Positions 8,523-15,884 of a stretch of 52,849 nt of DNA are shown here, one piece after another. Source of the stretch: a virus; the IMG/VR virus record IMGVR_UViG_3300025459_000009, positions 1 through 52,849 of that record, one strand, 5' to 3'. Position 1 is the first letter of the stretch; each line of letters opens with the position of its first letter. The notes below the pieces were generated by a model, which was given only the letters and a program-made list of their open reading frames with translations, was not told the DNA's origin and made no database searches. The translations under genes and the position numbers were made by a program.

Positions 8523-9165
8523 AAATTGTGGTGATTCTTTTTTGATAAAAAGCACCAACCAACGATATTGTTATAAAGATGAATGTCGTTTACGCGCACT
8601 GGCAGGCCAAAAGGGAAAATCAGGTCAAGCAAAGGCTTGCGCGAAATTAGGGTTGTGTAGAGAATGTGGATGTTCGCTGGACGAAAATGAAACCCACTTA
8701 TGTGGAGGATGTAGGGTTAAATTAGTCGAATATCACCGCCATCGCAGAGAATGGGCTAAGAAAAACGGAATATGTATGCTTTGTTTCGTAGACCCGGCGA
8801 CTACTGGGATTGCGTGTGGATACTGTTACGGCGAGGTTTTCAAACGAAAGTATGGCATAACCTTGGAAGATTTCAAAGAACTCATCTCTCATCAAGGCGG
8901 CGAATGTGCTTTAAAAGGATTCGGGCCGTGCGTATTTGATAAACGAAATAAAGGATTTCCCCTTGTTCCAGACCATGATCATACCAGCAATAAGATACGA
9001 ATGGCCCTATGTTCGGGGCACAACCATACCGTTGGAAAATTAGGAGATAGCATAGCGGGAGCACAGAGGTTACTAGAATTGTTGGTTAACCCTCCGGCAG
9101 AATTTATCTATCTTCGTGGTTGTGATAAAGTAAGGACAACCAGAAAATCAAAGGCCAAAATATGA
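8482..9165 (+). CDS. zinc-knuckle protein with C-terminal endonuclease VII domain
   Basis: 227 residues. The N-terminal 110 residues carry four to five CxxC/CxxxC pairs (CENCG, YCYKDEC, CRECGC, CGGC, CMLC, CGYC). The C-terminal part, KYGITLEDFKELISHQGGEC then VPDHDHT and LCSGHNHTVGKLGDS, follows the endonuclease VII layout with a histidine variant in the second zinc pair. Probably a DNA-binding homing nuclease. ATG choice (8482 or 8485) is ambiguous; AAAGG is upstream. Confidence 0.68.
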   Translation: MMKSRKLKTEKPCENCGDSFLIKSTNQRYCYKDECRLRALAGQKGKSGQAKACAKLGLCRECGCSLDENETHLCGGCRVKLVEYHRHRREWAKKNGICMLCFVDPATTGIACGYCYGEVFKRKYGITLEDFKELISHQGGECALKGFGPCVFDKRNKGFPLVPDHDHTSNKIRMALCSGHNHTVGKLGDSIAGAQRLLELLVNPPAEFIYLRGCDKVRTTRKSKAKI

Positions 9166-9584
9166 AGAAAAAACAAAGGCCTCAATTCGCGGCACGGAAG
9201 GCTGCTTTCGACGCTGTTTTAGAATCTTACCGTCAAGCACAAGATATGACTGGCGGCATAGGTGCGATAGTCATCGGAGATGGCGGCAAGGGTGTATCCA
9301 ACCCCGTGCGACCTTCACTGACTGACTTCCGCTGTGATGTCGAACGCGTATTTGGAAAGTGTCTCAAGGGGTCGCTCGCATGGAAGAATTTCTTTCTCGC
9401 GTACGTTCTCTATGACAGTGACGATGCGATTGACATGGGGATGCACGCCCAGAAGATTTTGGGCGACGGCATGCACGGACTCGAACAAGGAATGGGCGCA
9501 CTGTTCATCAAGCATGGCATTTACCCTCTCCATGGTGGCGGGGGTTATTTTCACTGCATTCGACAGCCGAGGGGGAGCGTATGA
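9162..9584 (+). CDS. hypothetical protein, 140 aa
   Basis: ATGA overlap with the preceding nuclease. Mixed alpha/beta sequence with a Gly-rich C terminus (HGGGGYFHC). I do not recognise a family. It overlaps the next gene by four bases, so it is probably part of the ancestral operon that the two nucleases interrupted. Confidence 0.6.
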   Translation: MKKKQRPQFAARKAAFDAVLESYRQAQDMTGGIGAIVIGDGGKGVSNPVRPSLTDFRCDVERVFGKCLKGSLAWKNFFLAYVLYDSDDAIDMGMHAQKILGDGMHGLEQGMGALFIKHGIYPLHGGGGYFHCIRQPRGSV

Positions 9585-10021
9585 GAACACCAAAACTGAC
9601 CGAATACAATGATTACGCTACTTGGATGACTTTCGAAGTCATGTCAAACTACTGTGTTCGAATCATATTCACAGAAGACTTTAACAAGTCCGCCAAAAGT
9701 CGATTAGGGTATGCACCCCAGCAGGAAACCGCCGATGCTTTTTGCTTTCATTGTAAGGGGGATGGTAAATCATATCTTTTTCTAAAACTGGATTCCCCCG
9801 AGGGTACAATTGCTCACGAATGCTGGCACATCATCTTCCGCATGTTCAATCACTGTGGAGTGCGAGACTTCGACGACGAGACGACCGCGTATCATCTCGA
9901 CCATATGGTCGAACAAGTTTACAAGTTCAAAAATGCAATTCAAGCAGTCAAATCCAGCACCAAGAAAGAGGTCAGTCATGACCAATCAAAGCGTAGAGCA
10001 AGCAGTACGAAGCGCAATTAA
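9581..10021 (+). CDS. HExxH zinc-metallopeptidase-like protein
   Basis: 146 residues. Residues 79-83 are HECWH, the zinc-binding HExxH motif, in the helix AHECWHIIFRMFNHCG; Glu100 in DDETTAYHLDHMVEQV is a plausible third ligand. This spacing resembles short phage metallopeptidase-like proteins. AGGGGGAGCG precedes the ATG. Substrate unknown. The Lys/Arg-rich C terminus overlaps the next gene by 44 bases. The motif is clear; catalytic function is inferred. Confidence 0.6.
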   Translation: MRTPKLTEYNDYATWMTFEVMSNYCVRIIFTEDFNKSAKSRLGYAPQQETADAFCFHCKGDGKSYLFLKLDSPEGTIAHECWHIIFRMFNHCGVRDFDDETTAYHLDHMVEQVYKFKNAIQAVKSSTKKEVSHDQSKRRASSTKRN

Positions 10022-10214
10022 ACTCGAAATAGGTGACGACGAGAACATCACCTTCAAGCAGAAAAACATGTTGTCCCAAAAGTACGGGATGACCCCAGCC
10101 ATCCTCATTGACAATGAACTGGACTATTGGGAGATGCGCGAGAAGGCAGGCGACCTGTCGATTGACTCATGGCAGGAACACGTGACATACATGGGGGGCC
10201 GCTATGTGCGATAG
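9978..10214 (+). CDS. hypothetical protein, 78 aa
   Basis: ATG at 9978 preceded by GAAAGAGG; a longer in-frame reading exists upstream but has no ribosome site and mirrors the metallopeptidase gene. Contains KQKNMLSQKYGM, reminiscent of the ssDNA-annealing or ERCC4-like QxxLLKKYG motifs, but this is weak. Overlaps the next gene by 11 bases. Confidence 0.6.
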   Translation: MTNQSVEQAVRSAIKLEIGDDENITFKQKNMLSQKYGMTPAILIDNELDYWEMREKAGDLSIDSWQEHVTYMGGRYVR

Positions 10215-10773
10215 AGAAGAACCCGTCCACTGCTTTACTTCCGAGCCTGTCGTAGAGATGGTGAAAGAAGCCGTAGAGACAGATGCCCGCACTGAGGAGT
10301 TAGCGGCCCGTCTAAACGCCGAACCGAAGAAGCAACTATCTGAAGCACAGCTTCGGCAACTCCGAAATTTGTACTTTACCGTCCGCCATCATCGCGTTCA
10401 GCCGTGCGGACACCTGTTGGATCAGATCAATGAACCGACGTTCCGCAATTGCGAGGCGTGCTGGTTCTGTTTTTTCAATTCCCACGGTCAGTTGGTTGAA
10501 GTCACTGACAAAGCGTTCCAAGAGCAGGGCCGCGATTTCCTTGTGAAGATGCGTGGCGAGAGGTACGCCAAAATGTTCACACGGTTTATGAGCACTGTTG
10601 CACGAATGAAAAGGGAGAGCGATGAACAGCAAAGAAGCGAAATTCAAAGCAGTGGAAGCCTTGGGCAAGGCGATGGACAAAGCGAACGAGGGATCAATGA
10701 CGTTTCAACGGCAGGGAAACAAGGTGAACCAGCCAGTCCCGTCGATTTCGAGCAATCTAATATCGCTGGATAG
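10204..10773 (+). CDS. hypothetical protein overlapping recA, 189 aa
   Basis: The first 140 residues look like a genuine protein with a central CGHLLDQ...CEACWFCFF segment that may bind zinc. The last 50 residues are Ser/Gly/Gln-rich and are encoded by DNA that also encodes the RecA N terminus in another frame (152-base overlap). That tail may have arisen by stop-codon loss. Start ATG at 10204 has GGGGG upstream. Function unknown. Confidence 0.6.
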   Translation: MCDREEPVHCFTSEPVVEMVKEAVETDARTEELAARLNAEPKKQLSEAQLRQLRNLYFTVRHHRVQPCGHLLDQINEPTFRNCEACWFCFFNSHGQLVEVTDKAFQEQGRDFLVKMRGERYAKMFTRFMSTVARMKRESDEQQRSEIQSSGSLGQGDGQSERGINDVSTAGKQGEPASPVDFEQSNIAG

Positions 10774-11596
10774 GGAAGTGCTCGGTTGTGGGGGGTTTCC
10801 GCGTGGCCGGATTATTGAAGTCTACGGTCCTGAATCTGCGGGGAAAACTGCGCTATGTCTACACGTAGCGGGGGAATGCCAGAAGGCGGGCGGGGTAGTT
10901 GCATTGGTAGACGCGGAACATGCATTATCGCCTACCTTCGCAGATACGCTCGGAGTCGATATGTCTGAGCTAATCATATCGCAACCGTCCTGCGGGGAAG
11001 AGGCTTTAGAAATCGTCGAGGGGCTGGTTGATGCTGGCGTTGATCTTATCATTGTAGATTCTGTTGCGGCTCTTACTCCACGCGCTGAAATCGACGGGGA
11101 TATGGGTGATTCACACATGGGGCTGATGGCGCGCCTTCTTAGCCAAGCTATGCGGAAGCTATGTGGGAAGACTTCCAAAGCCGGGACTGTTATTGTCTTC
11201 GTTAATCAAGTACGGGACAAAATAGGAATGGTGTTCGGTAATCCTGAGACGACGACTGGCGGCAGAGCCTTGAAGTTCTATGCCAGTGTACGGCTAGAGG
11301 TCCGCCGTGTGGCTGGATCAAAAGGGGGAGTTCTGAAAGATGGTGAGACTATCGTCGGTCATCGAGTAAATGTATCCGCAAAAAAGAACAAAGTTGCAAT
11401 GCCGTTCCGTGAGAGCATCATCGATTTGCTATACGAATCAGGATTTGATAAAGTAGACGATGCGATCCGCTACGCCGAGAAATTGGGCGTAATCACTGGC
11501 TCCGCGTGGCTGGTTTTTAAGGGAGAAAAATATCGCCGGGAAGATTTGACCCCGAAATATATGGAGATTGTGGAGGCGATCAAGTGCCACCAGTGA
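10622..11596 (+). CDS. recA: RecA recombinase
   Basis: 324 residues of bacterial RecA type rather than T4 UvsX type. Walker A is GPESAGKT at 69-76, Walker B LIIVDS near 142-147, and the L1/L2 region GDMGDSHMGLMARLLSQAM, FVNQVRDKIGM and ETTTGGRALKFYASV is complete; the C-terminal domain is present though shorter than host RecA. GGAGAG precedes the ATG. The protein would form filaments on ssDNA and drive strand exchange, with the helicase at 5357 and the nuclease at 3-743 as likely partners. All catalytic residues I can check are kept. Confidence 0.96.
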   Translation: MNSKEAKFKAVEALGKAMDKANEGSMTFQRQGNKVNQPVPSISSNLISLDREVLGCGGFPRGRIIEVYGPESAGKTALCLHVAGECQKAGGVVALVDAEHALSPTFADTLGVDMSELIISQPSCGEEALEIVEGLVDAGVDLIIVDSVAALTPRAEIDGDMGDSHMGLMARLLSQAMRKLCGKTSKAGTVIVFVNQVRDKIGMVFGNPETTTGGRALKFYASVRLEVRRVAGSKGGVLKDGETIVGHRVNVSAKKNKVAMPFRESIIDLLYESGFDKVDDAIRYAEKLGVITGSAWLVFKGEKYRREDLTPKYMEIVEAIKCHQ

Positions 11597-11658
11597 TCGA
11601 TGTACTCAATCAGCGGTTTAGCCCCTATATTACGGGCCATTCGACAGGAGAGAATCCA

Positions 11659-11880
11659 ATGAAGAAGCAGACGAAGAAAGCACCCCCGACGCTTAAGGGT
11701 ACATCTATTTTTCTATACACAAGTTCTTGCTGCGGAGCGCAGGCGATGAAGACACCTTGCGTGAAGGTAGACAAGAAGACTGCGGAGACGCAGGGCCTTG
11801 GCACCTTCCGGTGCTCAATTTGCCACAAGGCGTGCAAGTGTGGCCGGACGAAAAATCCGCTTGACAAGGCGGGGGAGTAG
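11659..11880 (+). CDS. small zinc-binding-like protein, 73 aa
   Basis: ATG at 11659 with AGGAGAG six bases upstream; an in-frame ATG at 11584 lacks a ribosome site. Contains SSCCGAQ and CSICHKACKC, a possible zinc ribbon of four or more cysteines. The start of the protein is strongly basic. Function unknown. A promoter-like sequence overlaps its last codons. Confidence 0.65.
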   Translation: MKKQTKKAPPTLKGTSIFLYTSSCCGAQAMKTPCVKVDKKTAETQGLGTFRCSICHKACKCGRTKNPLDKAGE

Positions 11881-11889
11881 TGGTAAGGT
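11861..11889 (+). promoter_or_regulatory. candidate promoter, TTGACA-N17-TAAGGT
   Basis: TTGACA at 11861-11866, 17-base spacer, then TAAGGT at 11884-11889. An AAAAA tract at 11851-11855 matches the promoters at 721, 28966 and 30639. The -10 is poor, so it may need an activator. It would transcribe the group of small membrane-protein genes from 11936. Confidence 0.42.
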
Positions 11890-11897
11890 AAGACTCT

Positions 11898-11939
11898 ATG
11901 AAATCATCAGGTCGATTCGAAAGGTTTGGTGAAGCATGA
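11898..11939 (+). CDS. possible 13-codon leader peptide
   Basis: ATG at 11898 behind AAGGT opens a 13-codon frame (MKSSGRFERFGEA) whose TGA overlaps the ATG of the next gene as ATGA. The next gene has only a weak ribosome site, so re-initiation after this mini-ORF could set its expression. This is inferred from arrangement only. Confidence 0.25.
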   Translation: MKSSGRFERFGEA

Positions 11940-12322
11940 TAAGCCGTAAGATAGCCTCGTGGATAATCATTTTGGCGGCACTCGCCTTCGCTCTGGCTGT
12001 AGGCAGGGCATTCGGGTCAACAGGGCAACTAAGACCGAATAGCCTTGGCGTGACCGAGACGTACCAGAATCCGAACACGTACCTACTCGCTCTCCCTGTA
12101 GACGGGAAGATTCTCGACGGGAGATTCACGAACATCAGATTCCAGCCGTACAACGCAGCGGCCTTGTTCGACGCGAGCCTTCTGTTCTGCGGGGACGTGA
12201 CCGAGCAGTTTGACGGTAAGAGAGGCCCGGTCGTCGTGACGTACCTTACGCGAGCGTCAGGCATGTACCAAGGCATCGGCTGTCACGAATTGGTCAGCGT
12301 GTTCACGGTGAACGAGCAATGA
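11936..12322 (+). CDS. exported or membrane-anchored protein, 128 aa
   Basis: Begins MISRK followed by a 20-residue hydrophobic helix (IASWIIILAALAFALAVG) that looks like a signal anchor or signal peptide. The remainder is polar and beta-rich with two cysteines (FCGDV and GIGCHE) that could pair in the periplasm. No family recognised. Its stop overlaps the start of a second membrane protein, suggesting a paired function at the cell envelope. Confidence 0.62.
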   Translation: MISRKIASWIIILAALAFALAVGRAFGSTGQLRPNSLGVTETYQNPNTYLLALPVDGKILDGRFTNIRFQPYNAAALFDASLLFCGDVTEQFDGKRGPVVVTYLTRASGMYQGIGCHELVSVFTVNEQ

Positions 12323-12477
12323 CATCTAATTTTCTGGATTCGAATACGGCACAAGAACTAGAATTTCTCCTCTGGGGTTTAACCATGGTTGGGGTGTTCT
12401 CTCTAATCGTCGTAGCGATTTCGGTCGCTATGTACTTGTACAAAGAGTTGGGTTTACTGTGGTGGTGGAAGCCATGA
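12319..12477 (+). CDS. single-span membrane protein, 52 aa
   Basis: ATGA overlap at both ends. A polar N terminus is followed by one transmembrane helix (GLTMVGVFSLIVVAISVAMY) and a short aromatic tail LLWWWKP. It follows another membrane-anchored gene. Function unknown; could be a superinfection-exclusion or accessory membrane factor, but nothing proves it. Confidence 0.6.
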   Translation: MTSNFLDSNTAQELEFLLWGLTMVGVFSLIVVAISVAMYLYKELGLLWWWKP

Positions 12478-12971
12478 GCGCCGAACATTTCCGCTGGGAT
12501 GAAAAAGTACGGAGATACATTCCGTGCACCGAAGAAGAAGGTTGGGAATCTGAAGGGGGCAAGCCCATGGAATTAGGTCCAGTATACGTTCCACCAACGA
12601 AGAAACTTTTGACCGACACGGGCACTCGCTTCGAACATCTCAATGATCTGCTCGATTATCTGGGTGAAGGCATCATCGCGGTCCAGAATTCTCTCAAACG
12701 CTATGACAATGAGAATGATGCTCTGCGGTTGAAGCGTCTAGAATCTGCTGCCACATTGATCCAAATTTATCAGAACCAAATGGCAAACGTGGACGGTGAG
12801 AAATGGGCTTTCAACAATATGCTGGATAAGTGCGCTCCTGAGCGTGGCGTGCTTGAGACGATTCGCAGAGAACGAATCGAAGCACTCAAAACAGGGGCTG
12901 ACCAAAAATCTTTACCCGCTCGACCGTTGGAAGATACAGGTAACGATCTACTTTCGGGAGCCGCCGACTAA
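12474..12971 (+). CDS. hypothetical protein, 165 aa
   Basis: ATGA overlap with the small membrane protein. Predominantly helical and charged; the centre (RFEHLNDLLDYLGEGIIAVQ) and following segments could form a coiled coil. No family recognised. Start at 12474 chosen because the upstream in-frame ATG at 12459 is internal to the preceding gene. Confidence 0.6.
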   Translation: MSAEHFRWDEKVRRYIPCTEEEGWESEGGKPMELGPVYVPPTKKLLTDTGTRFEHLNDLLDYLGEGIIAVQNSLKRYDNENDALRLKRLESAATLIQIYQNQMANVDGEKWAFNNMLDKCAPERGVLETIRRERIEALKTGADQKSLPARPLEDTGNDLLSGAAD

Positions 12972-13516
12972 TGACCCGTGACGAGAAATACCGACAGACA
13001 CGCGCTAGAAACCGTGCGTATCGTACCCGGAGAGCGTTAGGGATCATACACCGTGCCCAGCCGAAGACCGTGGAAGAAGCCCGGACTGCTTTGGGCATGG
13101 CGTGCGTCGAAGTCGGCCAAGGGGCATTCAGGATCGCATACAGGGTTCACGGCACGAACCTGCTCATCAAATTCCCGATCATGTTCAACTATCCCACGCA
13201 TGAGGGGGATAACTGGCATGACAGGGAAGGTAAGAATCATACACGGATGGAGGTCAAGAAGATTCGTGCACTACTGGCCTATCCAATGATGGCAAAACAT
13301 CTGCCGCCGATCTATTATTTCAATGGACGGGATGGCGTCATGGTCACTCAATACTACCCGAAGTCGCGGTGGGTCTCATCCGCTACGAATCAACTGGTAT
13401 CTGAGATGTTCAAAGAATTTTGTGGTGTGGTCATGGGTGACATGTCCCCGGACAATCTACGAACAGGACGTGCGAGGTACATGGATAATCTGATCTTCAT
13501 TGACTGCGGGTACTGA
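12971..13516 (+). CDS. protein-kinase-like protein, 181 aa
   Basis: The protein reads as a miniature kinase fold. A glycine-loop-like VGQGAFRIAYRV is at 48-59, LLIKFP with Lys67 follows as the beta-3 lysine, Glu94 in HTRMEVKKIRAL could be the helix C glutamate, GVMVTQYY is hinge-like, VVMGDMSPDNLRTG (Asp157, Asn162) matches the catalytic loop, and LIFIDCGY has DCG in place of DFG. It is well below the usual 250 residues and ends right after the DCG, so the activation segment and C-lobe are missing. Phosphotransfer is therefore doubtful; it could be a pseudokinase. TGATG and ATGA-type overlaps link it to both neighbours. Confidence 0.6.
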   Translation: MTRDEKYRQTRARNRAYRTRRALGIIHRAQPKTVEEARTALGMACVEVGQGAFRIAYRVHGTNLLIKFPIMFNYPTHEGDNWHDREGKNHTRMEVKKIRALLAYPMMAKHLPPIYYFNGRDGVMVTQYYPKSRWVSSATNQLVSEMFKEFCGVVMGDMSPDNLRTGRARYMDNLIFIDCGY

Positions 13517-14025
13517 TGAACGACATATTCTTCCAGAATAAACACAATACGACTCTCATACTTCGGCGTCGAAGTGGTGCGGATATGTATGTCACGTTAT
13601 CCACGCAGGATTACCCGATGGTGTCAAAATTCCGCTGGCATGCGGTACGCGGCAAGGATAAGAAATCGTTCTATGCAGTGGCAAACGTTCGAAAACCTAA
13701 CGGCTCTTGGACATGTGTCCTAATGCATCAAGTGCTCCGGGGAACTGGAATAGACCACGTAGACCGTGATGGACTCAACAATCAGGACTACAACCTTAGA
13801 CCCGCTAGTGGCTCAGAGAATTGTGCAAATCGTGGCATGATGAAAAATAATAAAAGCGGATATCGGGGCGTGTGGTGGAATAAACGGAGCAACAAATGGG
13901 TGGCAGGCGTGCGCGTTAATCGCAAGATGAAACATCTGGGATACTTCCCAATTCTTGAAGACGCCGTATTCGCGGTCTCGGTTGCACGGGAACATTACTT
14001 CGGTAAGTTTGCACCTAGTTACTAA
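13516..14025 (+). CDS. HNH homing endonuclease with AP2 DNA-binding domain
   Basis: 169 residues. The N-terminal half carries MHQVLRGTGIDHVDRDGLNNQDYNLRPAS, split by family as the HNH_3 core (H, DH, N), and the C-terminal half carries SGYRGVWWNKRSNKWVAGV and LGYFPILEDAVFA, a typical AP2/ERF-like DNA-binding domain. This domain pair is a well-known type of phage-borne mobile nuclease. The ATG overlaps the preceding TGA by one base. It probably inserted between the kinase-like gene and the promoter at 14032. Confidence 0.88.
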   Translation: MNDIFFQNKHNTTLILRRRSGADMYVTLSTQDYPMVSKFRWHAVRGKDKKSFYAVANVRKPNGSWTCVLMHQVLRGTGIDHVDRDGLNNQDYNLRPASGSENCANRGMMKNNKSGYRGVWWNKRSNKWVAGVRVNRKMKHLGYFPILEDAVFAVSVAREHYFGKFAPSY

Positions 14026-14031
14026 AGATTG

Positions 14032-14060
14032 TTGACGAGAACGGGCCGTACGCGTACACT
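14032..14060 (+). promoter_or_regulatory. sigma70-like promoter, TTGACG-N17-TACACT
   Basis: TTGACG (14032-14037), exactly 17 bases, TACACT (14055-14060). The -10 is overlapped by CGTACGCGTACA (14047-14058), one of nine GTACNNGTAC motifs in the window, so a repressor or activator site is plausible. It would drive the two small genes before the terminator. Confidence 0.65.
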
Positions 14061-14077
14061 TTTGATTGGGGGTGACT

Positions 14078-14362
14078 ATGTTCATCGAAGACTACATCAA
14101 ACAGCAACAGAATCCGCCGGTTAAAGAAGGGCTATCCATGGAAGTCGAGTACTCAATCGGCCCATTAAAAATTGCGGGCCATCGTGAACGCTACTCCGTC
14201 ACACAACAGAGAGTCGGTACAGTGTTCATAGGCAACGAGGCCGAATGCATCGAATACGTCCGTCAGAAACGAGTCCTGCAAGCTGTAAAGCAGGCTGAGA
14301 AGGCATTGGCTACACCGAGGCGAGATTACCGTCAGGGCGCGAACCCTGATTTCACCAGATAG
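14078..14362 (+). CDS. hypothetical protein, 94 aa
   Basis: ATG at 14078 with GGGGG five bases upstream, about 12 bases downstream of the expected transcription start. The product begins MFIEDYIKQQQN and has a Lys/Arg-rich C-terminal helix. No family recognised. Having its own promoter, it may be made at a different time from the genes upstream. Confidence 0.65.
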   Translation: MFIEDYIKQQQNPPVKEGLSMEVEYSIGPLKIAGHRERYSVTQQRVGTVFIGNEAECIEYVRQKRVLQAVKQAEKALATPRRDYRQGANPDFTR

Positions 14363-14369
14363 GAGTCAC

Positions 14370-14474
14370 ATGTACTGGAATGTCCGAAGGCTCGCAGTCG
14401 TCCGCACCGTCGGGCAGATTCTCGCACTGATCGCACAGATTACTATGCTCGCCGTCGTTCTATTCCGCAAATAA
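14370..14474 (+). CDS. 34-residue single-span membrane peptide
   Basis: AGGAG lies five bases before the ATG. The peptide has a basic N terminus (MYWNVRRL) and one hydrophobic helix ending VVLFRK. It is the last gene of the plus-strand block and ends just before the terminator. Function unknown. Confidence 0.6.
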   Translation: MYWNVRRLAVVRTVGQILALIAQITMLAVVLFRK

Positions 14475-14480
14475 AAATAA

Positions 14481-14508
14481 GCCCCTCACCGTTGAATTGG
14501 CGAGGGGC
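14481..14508. terminator. bidirectional hairpin terminator between convergent blocks
   Basis: GCCCCTCACC (14481-14490) pairs with GGCGAGGGGC (14499-14508), ten pairs with one A-C mismatch around an eight-base loop. On the minus strand it is followed by TTATTTTTATTT, on the plus strand by GTTTGTTCC. It lies where the plus-strand and minus-strand transcription units converge. Confidence 0.8.
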
Positions 14509-14543
14509 GTTTGTTCCAACGTAGGTTGTGTACTGCATTCGTG

Positions 14544-14732
14544 CTAAGATGACGGCGTGATGGTATTCCCGAAATTCTTTGGGAGAGTGACCGGACTGCC
14601 GAAATTTTTTGGCAGGGTCACTGGATTATCAAAGTTGTGAGTCGCCGTATTGATGATTTCGCCAAAAGTGTGTGGCAGAGTGATGGGGACTCCATTACGA
14701 AAATCCCCTGTTCGATTCAGTCCTAACGGCAT
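14544..14732 (-). CDS. small repeat protein, 62 aa
   Basis: AGGAGAATT precedes the ATG. The C-terminal half is built from a nine- to ten-residue repeat, PITLPHTFG, PVTLPKNFGS, PVTLPKNFGN, with NFDN between. The repeat DNA is also visible (three GAAATT/CTTTGG-like units at 14565-14640). Last gene of the minus-strand block. Function unknown; the repeats suggest a structural or adhesive role. Confidence 0.55.
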   Translation of the reverse strand: MPLGLNRTGDFRNGVPITLPHTFGEIINTATHNFDNPVTLPKNFGSPVTLPKNFGNTITPSS

Positions 14733-14747
14733 AATTCTCCTAAATTG

Positions 14748-15320
14748 TTAGACGTAAAAGAAGACTACTGGCGGTCCTACTCCATTACTCCCGAATGTCG
14801 CGGCCGATTTAGTTCCCAGCAACTGTGCAGGCAAAACTCCCCCCGAACTAGCCACGGATGATTGGAATGCATTCAAACCATTCACTCCTGAAAAGGCATT
14901 GATGAGGCTCGCATAAGAACCGTCAAGACCATAATCCATACTTAATCCGAGACTGCTATCATTAGTAGTCCAGCCGTAATAGTAAGTTCCGGGTTGGACT
15001 TGATAGGGGGTCACTGTTGATAAAACGTTACCCGCGATTGCACCGCTCATGGCCCCAGAAGATACCAACAAGTTGCCCGATAAATCGTATAACCCTACGG
15101 AGAATAATGCACCCGCGTCTGGGGTGAGTACGTAGGCCAGCACATTGTGCCAAGAAAAAGAATACGGGATCGTAAGCATCATCGCATAAGTAGTGTTAGC
15201 TACCAACGAAGCACTCCTACCCCCTCCAAAATCATTGTACGGATACATGCAAGGAAGAACAGCATATCCCGCACCGGGGGTAACTACGTTTAGACCACTT
15301 TGGGGATTCGAGATTATCAT
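14748..15320 (-). CDS. virion-associated paralogue A, 190 aa
   Basis: First of three related proteins encoded side by side. Shared features are an N-terminal SNPQSG/SNxNNPN-like start, a central GLYDLSGNLLV, then a PGTYYYGW and a C-terminal GVLPAQLLG. The sequence is Gly/Ser/Thr-rich, low in charge and beta-rich, as in tail-fibre-associated or receptor-contact proteins. It lies downstream of the tail fibre. Function as a small appendage or host-range protein is inference. Confidence 0.6.
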   Translation of the reverse strand: MIISNPQSGLNVVTPGAGYAVLPCMYPYNDFGGGRSASLVANTTYAMMLTIPYSFSWHNVLAYVLTPDAGALFSVGLYDLSGNLLVSSGAMSGAIAGNVLSTVTPYQVQPGTYYYGWTTNDSSLGLSMDYGLDGSYASLINAFSGVNGLNAFQSSVASSGGVLPAQLLGTKSAATFGSNGVGPPVVFFYV

Positions 15321-15323
15321 AGG

Positions 15324-15884
15324 CTATACCATGCTCACCATTGTAGGAGGGAGAATGCTGCTAAGAGCTAAATTCACCGGGGTTAACGTTCCGAGAGTAG
15401 CAGGAAGCACTCCGAGTGTGGCGGCATTAGCCGCTGTAAAAGTTACGTTCCCCATACCTGCGAAGAGGGCGCATAGATCATGGTCTAATCCGCCTTGACC
15501 GTACAGGGTACATCCCGTCCCGCCAGAAGTCCACGCATAGTAGTAAACGCCCGGAACCAGTGTGTATGGAGTAATGGAGGTGTTTATCACTCCAAGACCT
15601 GACGAAGAGGGGATTGGGTTATGCACCAATAGATTTCCACTTAAACTGTAGAATCCTATGTCAATGTTTTGGGCTGTACCGCTTATAGATACCGCCAAAT
15701 TTTGGAGTGTAACTGCCCCCGGAATAACCAATTGAAGAACGGCTACTAGATTGTTGGCGGGCATGGAGGCGCTGGCACCACCCGAGTTTATGGTCGGGGA
15801 CATGAAAGGGAAAGAAGCTACTCCAGTCAGAGTATAATCCGGCTGGGGACTTGCGGAAATATTTGGATTATTTATATTACTCAT
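15324..15884 (-). CDS. virion-associated paralogue B, 186 aa
   Basis: Start taken at the ATG overlapping the previous stop (ATGA) so that the protein begins MSNINNPN, matching paralogue C (MSNVNNPN); an upstream in-frame ATG exists. It shares FYSLSGNLLV, PGVYYYAW and GVLPATLG with the neighbours. Same likely role as the other two copies. Confidence 0.6.
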   Translation of the reverse strand: MSNINNPNISASPQPDYTLTGVASFPFMSPTINSGGASASMPANNLVAVLQLVIPGAVTLQNLAVSISGTAQNIDIGFYSLSGNLLVHNPIPSSSGLGVINTSITPYTLVPGVYYYAWTSGGTGCTLYGQGGLDHDLCALFAGMGNVTFTAANAATLGVLPATLGTLTPVNLALSSILPPTMVSMV

